A stretch of 64,000 bases of DNA from Erwinia oleae (GTDB lineage Bacteria; Pseudomonadota; Gammaproteobacteria; Enterobacterales; Enterobacteriaceae), in contig NZ_JNVB01000005.1 in assembly GCF_000770305.1 (NCBI RefSeq), positions 44,764-108,763 on the forward strand. Reading direction: 5' to 3'. The translations under genes and the position numbers were made by a program. Positions within the stretch are counted from its first letter, which is position 1. Every line of letters begins with the position of its first letter. Shown here one piece after another: positions 20,739-29,448 of the stretch. The notes beneath the pieces were generated by a model, which worked only from the letters and a program-made list of their open reading frames with translations, made no database searches and was not told the origin of the DNA.

Positions 20739-21734
20739 CTACTGCCATTTACGGTGGTACGCGCCCAGCGTGGTCTGGGTGCCTTCGCTGAGCGCGCTGA
20801 GCGCCGTCATCCAGTTTTGCTGCGCGGTAAAACCTTCCGGGTTTGCTTTACAGCTATCGATGGCCTGACGCCAGATGCGCGCCACCTGCGCCACATAGGC
20901 CGGGCTGCGCTGACGGCCTTCGATTTTCACCGAGGCGATATTGGCGGCGAGCAGCTCCGGCAGCAGCGCCAGCGTGTTCAGGCTGGTCGGTTCCTCAAGG
21001 GCGTGATAGCGCGTGTCTTCTACCTTGTAGCGCCCTTTGCACAGCGTTGGATAACCGGCGTTTTCATTGGCATCGTAGCGATCGATCAGCACCTCGTTCA
21101 GGCGCGACTCCAGCCCGGCAGGCGTCTGCTGCCAGCGAACAAAACGCGCGGGTGAGCAGGCGCCGACGGTATTTGGTGATTCGCCGGTCAGGTATGAAGA
21201 GAGATAGCAGCGCCCTTCAGCCATAATGCAGAGGCTGCCAAAGGCGAACACCTCCAGCGGAACGGTGGTGGCGCGCGCCAGCTGCCGTACCTGATGAATT
21301 GACAACACGCGCGGCAGCACCACGCGGGCCACCTCAAAATTACGCTGATAGAAGCGGACCGCTTCGGCGTTGGTGGCGGAAGCCTGCACCGAAACATGGC
21401 GCTCGATGTGCGGGTAGCGCTCGGCAGCGTATTCCAGCATGGCGATATCGGCAAGGATCAGCGCATCAACGCCCGCGTTGGCGGCCATATCCACCGCGCG
21501 CTCCCAGCGGTCGTAGCCGTCAGGATGGGCGAAGGTATTAATGGCAACGTGCAGTTTACGTTTATGCTGATGAACGTAGCGCGCCGCCTCGACCAGACGT
21601 TTCTCGGTGAAATTAAGACCGGCGAAATGGCGGGCGTTGGTGTCATCTTTCAGCCCGATATAGACGGCGTCGGCGCCGTTCTCAATGGCGGCCTTCAGCG
21701 CGGGGAGATTCCCCGCGGGGCAGAGCAGTTCCAT
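20739..21734 (-). CDS. ubiU: UbiU, oxygen-independent ubiquinone biosynthesis protein
   Basis: UbiU forms a heterodimer with UbiV and carries a 4Fe-4S cluster. The complex supports O2-independent ring hydroxylation in ubiquinone synthesis. The product begins MELLCPAGNLPALKAAI and has 331 residues. The four cluster cysteines are at 169, 176, 193 and 232 in this numbering, as in E. coli. An ATG two codons upstream (21740) is also possible, but the GGAAA site is better spaced from the chosen start. ubiT is divergent across a 205-base gap, so the three genes of the pathway share one control region. Confidence 0.94.
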   Translation of the reverse strand: MELLCPAGNLPALKAAIENGADAVYIGLKDDTNARHFAGLNFTEKRLVEAARYVHQHKRKLHVAINTFAHPDGYDRWERAVDMAANAGVDALILADIAMLEYAAERYPHIERHVSVQASATNAEAVRFYQRNFEVARVVLPRVLSIHQVRQLARATTVPLEVFAFGSLCIMAEGRCYLSSYLTGESPNTVGACSPARFVRWQQTPAGLESRLNEVLIDRYDANENAGYPTLCKGRYKVEDTRYHALEEPTSLNTLALLPELLAANIASVKIEGRQRSPAYVAQVARIWRQAIDSCKANPEGFTAQQNWMTALSALSEGTQTTLGAYHRKWQ

Positions 21735-21794
21735 AGACATTTTCCGAACAAACAGAAGAACCGTCGAGTGTAGACAGGCTCATCAGAGCACGTT

Positions 21795-21808
21795 TTGATT
21801 TAAGGCAG
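21795..21808. promoter_or_regulatory. Possible FNR half-site between ubiU and ubiT
   Basis: TTGATTTAAGGCAG has one perfect FNR half (TTGAT) and a poor second half, read against TTGAT-N4-ATCAA. FNR activation of ubiUV is reported for E. coli. This is weak evidence taken alone. Confidence 0.25.
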
Positions 21809-21939
21809 CTAATGGGTTAATGATGGGAAAGGATGTGCTGAAAAAAGGGCCGCCTTCGCACTGTTTGTTGATCCAGCCGCCGGACGCATTATTTCAATGT
21901 GGCAAAATAGGCGGAATTTTCCCAACAGGAGCGCTCGCT

Positions 21940-22464
21940 GTGTTCAATTCGTTATGTGCGAAATTTGTCAAAAATGGCCCAAAAGTTCTGCGATTTACCC
22001 TAGAGTTTGCGCCTTTTTCGCTGAAAAAACAGTGCCTGCAACAATTATTGAGCTGGCAATTTAATTATGCTCTGGCTGAAGGTGAGTTAGACTTCCTTGA
22101 GGGACGCTGGTTAGGTGTTGAAATTCGCGATCTGGGGCTGCGTTGGTCAACGACGGTTGAGTCAGGAAAACTGCGGGTTGCCGAAGGACACCAGGCGGAC
22201 GTCTGGTTTCGCGGCGATGCGAACGACTTACTGTTGGTTGCCGCACGACGACAGGATCCCGATACGCTGTTTTTTCAGCGTCGACTGGTGATTGAAGGGG
22301 ATACCGAACTGGGCCTTGAAGTAAAAAATCTGATGGATGCGATTGAGCTTGAACACATGCCGGCGCCGTTGCGATGTGGACTTATGCAACTGGCCGATCT
22401 GGTAGAAACGGGACTGACTGAGGACGCGAATTCCCCGGAGGGGCGCGCAGGTGCATCATGTTAA
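21940..22464 (+). CDS. ubiT: UbiT, SCP2-domain ubiquinone accessory factor
   Basis: UbiT is an SCP2-type lipid-binding protein required with UbiUV for oxygen-independent ubiquinone synthesis, presumably carrying prenylated intermediates. The GTG start at 21940, with AGGAG at 21927-21931, gives 174 residues, the E. coli length. Conserved stretches are LLSWQFNYALAEGELDFLEG and QDPDTLFFQRRLVIEGDTEL. An in-frame ATG at 21820 would add 40 unrelated residues and is rejected. Its end overlaps the start of yhbS by 7 bases. Confidence 0.94.
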   Translation: MFNSLCAKFVKNGPKVLRFTLEFAPFSLKKQCLQQLLSWQFNYALAEGELDFLEGRWLGVEIRDLGLRWSTTVESGKLRVAEGHQADVWFRGDANDLLLVAARRQDPDTLFFQRRLVIEGDTELGLEVKNLMDAIELEHMPAPLRCGLMQLADLVETGLTEDANSPEGRAGASC

Positions 22465-22961
22465 TTCGTAGTGAGATTGGAGTGGATGCTGCGGGCATCG
22501 ACACGCTCTTACGCCGCTGTTTCGACACCGGTAAAGAGGCCGACCTGGTCACGCAGCTTCGTGAGGACGGGCTGCTGACGCTGGGGATGGTCGCCACCGA
22601 TGACGAAGGCCAGGTGCTGGGCTATGCCGCGTTCAGTCCGGTGACGCTGAACGGTGAAGACAACCAGTGGGTGGGTCTGGCGCCGCTGGCGGTCGATGAA
22701 AGCGTACGTAGTCAGGGCATTGCCAGGCAGTTGGTTTATGAAGGGCTGGATACGCTGAATGAATTCGGCTATGCGGCGGTAGTGGTGATGGGCGATCCGG
22801 CGTGGTTCGGCCCGCTGGGCTTCGAGCCTGCCGCACGTCATCAGCTCCACTGCCGTTTTCCTGGCGCAGAGGCCGCTTTTCAGGTTTACAAACTCGCCGA
22901 TGGCGCCTTCAGCGACGCAGAAGGGCAGATCGATTTTGCCCGGCCCTTTACCGGCGCTTAA
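22458..22961 (+). CDS. yhbS: GNAT-family N-acetyltransferase YhbS
   Basis: The 167-residue product is a GCN5-type acetyltransferase. The acetyl-CoA loop is in [19 protein letters not shown] at about residues 76-94. The C-terminal [17 protein letters not shown] matches E. coli YhbS, which has the same length. Its ATG lies inside the end of ubiT, implying translational coupling. Its 3' end overlaps the convergent yhbQ by 14 bases. The acceptor substrate is not evident from sequence. Confidence 0.93.
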   Translation: MLIRSEIGVDAAGIDTLLRRCFDTGKEADLVTQLREDGLLTLGMVATDDEGQVLGYAAFSPVTLNGEDNQWVGLAPLAVDESVRSQGIARQLVYEGLDTLNEFGYAAVVVMGDPAWFGPLGFEPAARHQLHCRFPGAEAAFQVYKLADGAFSDAEGQIDFARPFTGA

Positions 22962-23253
22962 GCGCTGCCAGCCACGCGCTCAGGCAGGCGGGCTGGTGGG
23001 CAACCAGCCTGATCTTGTCGTCCCGCTTAAGCTGTTTAACCTGATACTCCAGCTTCGACGCGCTGGCGCGATCGCCCGCCTCGCAGTCAAACAGCAGCGC
23101 CAGCGGGCCTTTACCACGCAGCGCACGGGCGCCCTTGCCAGACTGATGCTGTAGAAACCGCCGCGCTACGTTGTTGGTGATACCGGTGTAGAGCGCGCCG
23201 CTGGCGGTTTGTATAATATAAAGACGCCACCCCGTGGCTTCACTGTTTTGCAT
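22948..23253 (-). CDS. yhbQ: GIY-YIG domain protein YhbQ
   Basis: The roughly 101-residue protein has the small UvrC-type GIY-YIG nuclease fold: [22 protein letters not shown] carries the two motif halves, followed by [22 protein letters not shown]. coli YhbQ has DNA nuclease activity in vitro, by report. I choose the ATG at 23253; a GTG at 23262 would add three residues, and neither has a clear ribosome-binding site. The gene converges with yhbS and overlaps it by 14 bases. Confidence 0.9.
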   Translation of the reverse strand: MQNSEATGWRLYIIQTASGALYTGITNNVARRFLQHQSGKGARALRGKGPLALLFDCEAGDRASASKLEYQVKQLKRDDKIRLVAHQPACLSAWLAALKRR

Positions 23254-23350
23254 CGGTTGCACTTTATGACATGTTAAACGGGTACAGGCGGATTTTACCC
23301 GTTTCCGACGCGCAGGAAAGCTCCGATGAAGCCGCTAACAGGAAAGTTAA

Positions 23351-23789
<439 letters not shown>

Positions 23790-23791
<2 letters not shown>

Positions 23792-23813
23792 GCCGGACAG
23801 GCCGGCTTTTTTT
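23790..23813 (+). terminator. Terminator between yhbP and yhbO
   Basis: AGCCGG and CCGGCT form a stem around ACAGG (with AA and TT extending it), followed by seven T. It lies directly at the yhbP stop, before the convergent yhbO end at 23819. Confidence 0.8.
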
Positions 23814-23818
23814 ATCGA

Positions 23819-24340
23819 TCAGAGTGTTTCAAGAATACGCAACGATTCCCGATTGAAAGCAGGCAAATCGTCAGGCGTGCGGCTGGTAACCAGTTTGTCG
23901 TTATCAACCACCACTTCTTTATCGTAGTAGTCCGCCCCGGCATTTTTCAAATCGACCGCAATGGCTTTGACGGTGGTCATCTTGCGTCCGCGAACGGCGT
24001 TAGCGCTGATCAACAACTGAGGCCCGTGGCAGATGGCAAACACCGGCTTCCCCAGGGCAACAAAATCTTTCGTGAAGTTCACAAAGCGATCGTCACTACG
24101 CAGACTGTCCGGAGAGTGTCCGCCCGGCAGCAGCAGCGCGTCAAAATCAGCGGCCTGAACGTCATCAATATTTTTATCGATGGTCACCGTCGCTTTTCCC
24201 TGCTTGCCCGTTACGGTATTTCCTGCTTTTTTCTCAATGGTGACCACTTGATGGCCCGCTTTGGTATAGGCTTCAGCAGGTGAAGTAAATTCTGAGTCCT
24301 CAAATTCGTCGGTGATCAGTACCGCAATCTTCTTGCTCAT
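23819..24340 (-). CDS. yhbO: DJ-1/PfpI family protein YhbO
   Basis: YhbO belongs to the PfpI/DJ-1 superfamily and is reported as a protein and nucleotide deglycase in stress resistance, though that activity is debated. The 173-residue product has the nucleophile elbow AICHGPQLL with cysteine 104, and E15 in DEFEDSEF. The stretch LLLPGGHSPDSLR is also conserved. GGAGGAAAC precedes the ATG. It is divergent from yraR across about 157 bases. Confidence 0.93.
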   Translation of the reverse strand: MSKKIAVLITDEFEDSEFTSPAEAYTKAGHQVVTIEKKAGNTVTGKQGKATVTIDKNIDDVQAADFDALLLPGGHSPDSLRSDDRFVNFTKDFVALGKPVFAICHGPQLLISANAVRGRKMTTVKAIAVDLKNAGADYYDKEVVVDNDKLVTSRTPDDLPAFNRESLRILETL

Positions 24341-24497
24341 TGTTTCCTCCGGTTGTTCTGTCTGGCAATGCCATTAAGTGTGGTTGGTCATTCTGAAAAA
24401 GCAAGGAAGCACCGGTGAGTAAGCAGAATTTCACCGATCGGATTGGCATATTCTGTTGTGTGTTTATCAGCGTCATCAGTCATATAAGGAGAGAACG

Positions 24498-25133
24498 ATG
24501 AGTCGCGTATTGATTACCGGTGCCACCGGTCTGATCGGCCGCCACCTGCTGCGCAGGCTGATTGCTGAACCTTCCGTCTCGGAAATTATTGCGCTCACCC
24601 GACGCAAACTGCCGGAAATGGATAAAGTGACCAACCTGGTTGAAGCCGACCTGACCGACCTTCTCCGTCCGTTAAAAACGCCGCTGGATATGGCCTTTTG
24701 CTGCCTGGGAAGCACAATGCGTGAGGCCGGGAGCAGAGAAGCCTTTATTCACGTTGATTATACGCTGGTGGTGGATACGGCCATCGCCAGCCAGCGACTC
24801 GGCGCAAAGCATCTGCTGGTGGTCAGCGCGCACGGCGCCAGTTCCCGATCGCCGTTTTTTTATAATCGGGTGAAGGGAAAAATGGAGGAGACGCTACGAC
24901 AGAAACAGTGGCCACGGCTGACGCTGATCCGCCCGTCGCTGCTGCTGGGCGAGCGGGGCAGAAAGCGTGGCGCAGAGTCGCTGTTCGCCCCGCTGTTTAA
25001 GGTTCTGCCGGGAAACTGGCGCGCGGTAGCCGCTGATGACGTGGCGGCGGTGATGATGCGCGAAGCGTTTTCCGCCAGCAGCCGTCGCGTTACCGTCATT
25101 GAATCTGGCGAGATACCGCGTAGCGTTCCCTGA
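24498..25133 (+). CDS. yraR: NAD(P)-binding Rossmann-fold protein YraR
   Basis: The 211-residue protein has an N-terminal dinucleotide-binding glycine motif (ITGATGLIGRHLLRRL) and the short atypical SDR pattern seen in E. coli YraR. That includes FCCLGSTMREAGSREAF, VSAHGAS with FYNRVKGKME, and IRPSLLLGER. No reaction is assigned. The ATG at 24498 follows AAGGAGAG; an upstream in-frame ATG is less well placed. yraQ follows in the same direction, as in E. coli (reversed). Confidence 0.92.
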   Translation: MSRVLITGATGLIGRHLLRRLIAEPSVSEIIALTRRKLPEMDKVTNLVEADLTDLLRPLKTPLDMAFCCLGSTMREAGSREAFIHVDYTLVVDTAIASQRLGAKHLLVVSAHGASSRSPFFYNRVKGKMEETLRQKQWPRLTLIRPSLLLGERGRKRGAESLFAPLFKVLPGNWRAVAADDVAAVMMREAFSASSRRVTVIESGEIPRSVP

Positions 25134-25220
25134 AATGCAGGGTGGATCAAGCTACCACAACAACTTTATGAGTAATATGGTGGTCTGTCGGGCGTGGCCT
25201 GCATTTTTTGGATCATAGCA

Positions 25221-26255
25221 ATGTCTCACTTTTCTTCTTCGCGTACTTCTTCTTTTGCCGTATGGAAACCTCTCCTGTTTGTGGCGGTTGCCGTTATCGG
25301 CCTGTGGTGGGTTAAATGGCAGCCGTACTACTTTAAAGCATTTCTTGCGGCGGATACGCACAGCATCGGTAAATCCATCCTGGCCGGTGAGGCCGCTGAC
25401 CCGCTTCAGGCTGCCTGGGCCTATGCGCAGATTTACTTTCTCGCGGTGTGGAAAGCGGCAGTGCTGGGCGTGATTCTGGGATCGCTGGTGCAGGTGCTGA
25501 TCCCGGTCAACTGGCTGCAACGCACGCTGGGCCAGCCGCGCTTTGCGGGAACGCTGTTCGGTACGCTGTTTTCACTGCCGGGCATGATGTGCACCTGTTG
25601 CGCCGCGCCGGTGGCGGCAGGAATGCGAAAGTCGTCCGCATCGGTTGGCGGTACGCTGGCCTTCTGGCTGGGTAACCCGCTGCTTAACCCGGCCACGCTT
25701 ATCTTTATGGGCTTTGTGCTCGGCTGGCAGTTTGCTGCTGTCCGGCTGCTGGCGGGCCTGGCGATGGTCATCGGCATCGCGCTGATTGTGCAAAAGCTCA
25801 CGCCGGTTGAGGCCGCGACCAACGTGGTGCCGCTGGTCAATCGGGCCGACGACAGGCCTTTTCTGCGTCGCTGGATACGCGCGCTGTGGACGCTGTTCTG
25901 GAATACCATCCCGCTTTATATCCTTGCGGTGTTGCTGTTGGGCGCGGCGCGGGTATGGCTTTTTCCCCATGCAGAAGGCGCGGTGAGTAATACGCTGTTC
26001 TGGGTGATTGCTATGGCGATTGCGGGCTGCCTGTTTGTGATCCCGACGGCGGCGGAAATCCCCATTGTGCAGACGATGATGCTGGCTGGCATGGGCACCG
26101 CGCCGGCGCTGGCGCTGTTGATGACGCTACCCGCGGTAAGCGTGCCTTCGCTGATTATGCTGCACGGCGCGCTGCCGTCGCGTTCGCTATGGCTGACCGG
26201 CGGACTGGTTGCGCTGAGCGGCGCTGTTGTGGGTGCCATCGCGCTGCTGTTCTGA
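25221..26255 (+). CDS. yraQ: YraQ-type permease (DUF318/ArsP-like)
   Basis: The 344-residue product is an inner-membrane permease of the DUF318 family, with about eight to ten hydrophobic segments. It carries the cysteine motif MCTCCAAPVAAG, NPLLNPATLIFMGF, and VIPTAAEIPIVQTMMLAGMGTAPALALLMTLPAVS. Family relatives include the methylarsenite exporter ArsP; the substrate here is unknown. The ATG at 25221 aligns with E. coli; a GTG at 25194 could add nine residues. A GC-rich hairpin (26256-26279) without a T-run follows. Confidence 0.9.
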   Translation: MSHFSSSRTSSFAVWKPLLFVAVAVIGLWWVKWQPYYFKAFLAADTHSIGKSILAGEAADPLQAAWAYAQIYFLAVWKAAVLGVILGSLVQVLIPVNWLQRTLGQPRFAGTLFGTLFSLPGMMCTCCAAPVAAGMRKSSASVGGTLAFWLGNPLLNPATLIFMGFVLGWQFAAVRLLAGLAMVIGIALIVQKLTPVEAATNVVPLVNRADDRPFLRRWIRALWTLFWNTIPLYILAVLLLGAARVWLFPHAEGAVSNTLFWVIAMAIAGCLFVIPTAAEIPIVQTMMLAGMGTAPALALLMTLPAVSVPSLIMLHGALPSRSLWLTGGLVALSGAVVGAIALLF

Positions 26256-26279
26256 CCCGCCGCCGTTCTGGGCGGCGGG
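26256..26279. terminator. GC-rich hairpin between yraQ and the SurE-like gene
   Basis: CCCGCCGCC (26256-26264) and GGCGGCGGG (26271-26279) form a perfect 9-bp stem between convergent genes. The T-run is missing on both strands, so its efficiency is uncertain. Confidence 0.45.
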
Positions 26280-26287
26280 CCAGTCGA

Positions 26288-27166
26288 TTATTTAAACAGC
26301 GTCCGGTATTGCGCCTCAAACTGAGGCGCATTCCATTCACCATCAAAAATCGTCCAGGTGATGTAACCCTTATTGAGCCAGCCGGTATCGGTATCCGCCT
26401 CGCTCGGCGTGAGGATTTTCTCGCTCATGATCTGCTGAGCGCGTCCATCCTTCAGCAGCTTATAATAGTGCTGCGGTTCAGGAAACTGCTCATTATCGAT
26501 ATATTTCAATCCCTTAATGTCTGCCTTTGCTAAGGCCGGATAGTTAATGCTTAAACCCGAACCGCCTGGCAGCACGCTCTGCCCCGGCTGCCATTTGCCG
26601 TTGAGGGTTTCAACCAGCGAAACCACATAGTCCACCGCATCCGGCCAGTATTTATGCGTACTCGGCCAGCCCGCCTTCATTTCCTCCTCGCTGATGATAT
26701 AACCAATGCTGGCAGCAATGGCCGGATAACCGTAACGCACCGCTCTGGCGGCAGCGCCTATGGTGCCTGAATTGAGCTGCGCAACGCCGGTATTCGGGCC
26801 ATCGTTGACGCCGGAGAGCACCAGGTCAGGCGGGTTGTCCTTCAGCACGCCCAGCAGGCCGAAATCAACCGCGTCCGCTGGCGTGCCCGGAAAGCAGAAT
26901 CGCTTGTCGGCCACTTTTTCAACGTTAAATATTTTGTTGGGCTTAAAGGTGATGGCTGAGCCGATGCCGCTCTGGTTGGTGGACGGCGCCACCATCCAGA
27001 CGTCAAACCCTTTGGCCGCCAGCTTCTCCTGTAGTGAGGTGGTGCCGACGGACTGACAGCCGTCATCATTAACGATAAGAATGCGCATTGCGCGCTCCGC
27101 CGCCTGCGCGCCGGAGGAGAGAAGGCAAAGCGCTGCCAGCGTGGTAGTGAGATATTTTTTCATCAT
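26288..27166 (-). CDS. Exported SurE-like 5'-nucleotidase
   Basis: The 292-residue product starts with a signal peptide (MMKKYLTTTLAALCLLSSGAQA). A SurE domain follows, with ILIVNDDG, the metal-binding aspartates, and LVLSGVNDGPNTG. SurE enzymes are survival-protein phosphatases that remove phosphate from nucleoside 5'- and 3'-monophosphates. The common E. coli form is cytoplasmic and lacks a signal peptide, so this copy is probably periplasmic. Its ATG overlaps the stop of the porin gene upstream by 4 bases. I infer a scavenging pair in which the porin admits a phosphorylated compound and this enzyme dephosphorylates it. Confidence 0.88.
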   Translation of the reverse strand: MMKKYLTTTLAALCLLSSGAQAAERAMRILIVNDDGCQSVGTTSLQEKLAAKGFDVWMVAPSTNQSGIGSAITFKPNKIFNVEKVADKRFCFPGTPADAVDFGLLGVLKDNPPDLVLSGVNDGPNTGVAQLNSGTIGAAARAVRYGYPAIAASIGYIISEEEMKAGWPSTHKYWPDAVDYVVSLVETLNGKWQPGQSVLPGGSGLSINYPALAKADIKGLKYIDNEQFPEPQHYYKLLKDGRAQQIMSEKILTPSEADTDTGWLNKGYITWTIFDGEWNAPQFEAQYRTLFK

Positions 27167-28476
27167 ATTGCTCCCTGATTGCTGTTTCCAAACCGATATT
27201 CAATGGCCACCGTGCCGCCTACGCCTTTGGCGCGATGGAAAGTACGCTTATCTTCCGTCAGCCACGGCTTGCCGTTCAGCATCTTCCAGCTGTAGCTGGG
27301 GCCGAAGCCGGCAAACAGATTGAGGTTATCAATGGCTTCCGGCGACCAGGAGAAGAAGCCGCCAAACTCCCACTCTTTCAGCGCCACGCCCTGATATTTC
27401 GCATCCCAACCGTAGTTGCCAAAAATGCCATATTTAAACGCGGGCGTGAGCTGATGCTGTGCCCAGGCGTAGACCATCTGTTCACCGTCGTTAACATAAT
27501 CATTGCCTTCGCCGTCGGCAGCGCTGTTAATAAAGCCGCGGGTATTTTTACCTAAATGCCAGTAAAAATGGCCCAGCCCGTTTTTAAGCGGCGCCTTCGT
27601 TGTTGACCAGCCCACGCCGGACTCGACGTTTTTATGCTGATAACCGGTCAACAGAAAAAGATGCCGGGCGGTATCGGTAAATCCACGCGTGCCTTCCCAG
27701 TTGTCCAGGCCCTGATTGAGGTATCCCGCGCCGCGTAATATAAGATGCGAGTCGGCATTAAGCGGCAGGCGCGCAGCGGCTTCAATACCCTGGCGGCGCA
27801 GATAGTTTTGGCTTTGCCCGAAGGCGTAGCGGATATAATTACCTGTAGACGGGTTCCAGCTCACGTCGCCGGTGGCGATATAGTCAATGGGCTTGTTCGA
27901 TTGCAGCGTGAAAAAGCGTTTCTTTTCCGGTTCATCGCGCTCGGAGAAGCGCGTTACCCATGCGCCGTTGAGCGCGAACGTATCCCAGCCGGTTTCGGCG
28001 CTGATGCCCTCCCAGGTATCAGGTATGGCGCGGCCACGGGTAATGTTGATCATGCCAACCTTACTGAGCTGCTTCCAGCCGGCATAGAGCCTGGCGTAGC
28101 GATCGTTATCACCCCATCGCGCTTTGCCGTACAGCTGGCCGACCTTACTCAGGCCTTCTGCGTGGCCGTTGTTATCGCGCACCAAATCCCTGCCGGCGAA
28201 GCTTCTGTTAGCGTAGAGTTTGGTAACGTTATACCAGGACGCATCAACGCCCAGCGTGTCGGCGAGCCAGCCGCTGCGGTAGTTGAGGTGCAGACCCTGC
28301 GCCCAGGCATTTTGTGTCCCGACGTCGTGCTCAGAAAGTGAATCTGACGTATTCAGCATCCATACGTTGCGCAGCGTAATATCATATTCACTGTCTGTAA
28401 AAAACGCGTTTATTTCCGATGCGCCAGCGGTTCCGGCAATAAATAAGAGAGGTAAAGAGCAGATTTTCCCGATCAT
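27163..28476 (-). CDS. OprD-family outer membrane porin
   Basis: The 437-residue protein has a short signal peptide (ending at about GTAGA) and a beta-barrel sequence of OprD type: early ITLRNVWMLNTS, then QNAWAQGLHLNYRSG and LGVDASWYNV. Later come repeating amphipathic strands, and it ends EYRFGNSNQGAI. OprD family members are substrate-specific outer membrane channels for small organic acids, peptides or aminosugars. Coupling to a SurE-like gene is unusual for the family. An inverted repeat about 40 bases upstream of the start may be an operator. The substrate cannot be read from sequence. Confidence 0.8.
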   Translation of the reverse strand: MIGKICSLPLLFIAGTAGASEINAFFTDSEYDITLRNVWMLNTSDSLSEHDVGTQNAWAQGLHLNYRSGWLADTLGVDASWYNVTKLYANRSFAGRDLVRDNNGHAEGLSKVGQLYGKARWGDNDRYARLYAGWKQLSKVGMINITRGRAIPDTWEGISAETGWDTFALNGAWVTRFSERDEPEKKRFFTLQSNKPIDYIATGDVSWNPSTGNYIRYAFGQSQNYLRRQGIEAAARLPLNADSHLILRGAGYLNQGLDNWEGTRGFTDTARHLFLLTGYQHKNVESGVGWSTTKAPLKNGLGHFYWHLGKNTRGFINSAADGEGNDYVNDGEQMVYAWAQHQLTPAFKYGIFGNYGWDAKYQGVALKEWEFGGFFSWSPEAIDNLNLFAGFGPSYSWKMLNGKPWLTEDKRTFHRAKGVGGTVAIEYRFGNSNQGAI

Positions 28477-28515
28477 TATAACTTTCCCTGATTGGTGTTT
28501 TAAATAATAACGTCG

Positions 28516-28537
28516 ACATTTTCAATGGAGAAAATGT
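28516..28537. promoter_or_regulatory. Inverted repeat upstream of the porin gene
   Basis: ACATTTTC (28516-28523) and GAAAATGT (28530-28537) are a perfect 8-bp inverted repeat with a 6-bp spacer, 40-61 bases before the porin ATG. It fits a dimeric repressor site, but the regulator is unknown. Confidence 0.45.
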
Positions 28538-29034
28538 TATCTGATAGTTTCTGATTGATATCAGTATGATAAATATTGACGCTTTTGAACGAGATTGAAC
28601 CTTTCTCCTTATTTAGTTGAAGAAATGAAGTTATTTAATGAAGTCATGTCGATATGTTCGACCAGGGAAGCCTACAGGGCGGGGAAGGAGTAATCCAGTA
28701 TTAATCTATGCGTGAATTCAAAATTGTGATCCAATTAACTCTGGAAGAGATATATTAAGTTATGTGTTTCATCTGTTAATTACTTATTTATTTAACAGGC
28801 TTTGGTAATTATTACCTGCCGTGTAATATCATGAGCATAAGAGTTCAGTAATAGTGTGTCACACCGGAAAGAGTTTCCTGGCAGATGGCGTTAACGCTGT
28901 ACTATCCACACCCGATCCTGCCTTCTCCGTCTTTTTGGAGACCACGAAGGATATCGGAAGGTGATACAGAACTCGCGCTGGATAATATCGTGAACGGGCA
29001 CAGTGAGAACCGTTGTCTGAATGTGGAGGACAGA
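28538..29034. other. AT-rich intergenic region before the ASCH gene
   Basis: No gene is convincing in these roughly 500 bases. A palindrome GGTAAT-T-ATTACC at 28804-28816 lies inside a weak promoter-like pair (TTGGTA at 28802 and TAATAT at 28824, 16 bp apart). The ASCH reading frame is open back to 28885, but the residues there do not look like protein. Confidence 0.4.
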
Positions 29035-29370
29035 GTGCAGAGCCTGAAAATTGTTCCCCGCCTTATTCCCGAGGTGCGTGCAGGCAGTAAAACGCACACC
29101 ATACGCTGGTGTGAACGGGTAATTACGCCGGGGCCGATGCTTTATATCAATACAGAAGATGTGACAGACAGGGTTGAAGTGCTGGTGACCGGCGTCAGCA
29201 GGATGCCCTTGTCAGCGGTTGCGGATTATCTGGGGAAAGCGGAAGAGTGGCCGGATGCGGTTTTACTCGCCGGAATGCGTGAGCATTACCCTGATATCAA
29301 CATGGTTTCCGGGGTTGAGGTGATACATCATCTTCCGCCATCAGCCGGAGGTGATGACCGGAAGAAATAA
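29035..29370 (+). CDS. ASCH-domain protein
   Basis: From the GTG at 29035, with a strong GGAGGA site 4 bases upstream, the product has 111 residues. It carries the ASCH signature around VRAGSKTHTIRW, followed by GPMLYINTEDVTDRVEVLVTGV and a helical end. The ASCH fold resembles PUA and occurs in small RNA- or nucleoside-acting enzymes such as E. coli YqfB (N4-acetylcytidine amidohydrolase); the match to YqfB itself is only partial. The frame is open upstream to 28885 and a longer product cannot be excluded. It lies next to nrdG, convergent with it. Confidence 0.65.
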   Translation: MQSLKIVPRLIPEVRAGSKTHTIRWCERVITPGPMLYINTEDVTDRVEVLVTGVSRMPLSAVADYLGKAEEWPDAVLLAGMREHYPDINMVSGVEVIHHLPPSAGGDDRKK

Positions 29371-29448
29371 CCCCGTTTCATAGCTGGGTAGCTAATGACC
29401 ACATAATTTTAGAGAGAGGGCAGGCGGTAGTAATGTAAACGGATTTAT

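Noticed and set aside
21820..21939. Longer ubiT product starting at an ATG at 21820
   Set aside because: The extra 40 residues are unlike the family, and the GTG at 21940 has AGGAG at good spacing and gives the E. coli length.
28885..29034. Longer ASCH protein starting at an ATG at 28885
   Set aside because: The added residues look non-coding, and the GTG at 29035 has a near-perfect ribosome-binding site; the longer form is kept only as a possibility.
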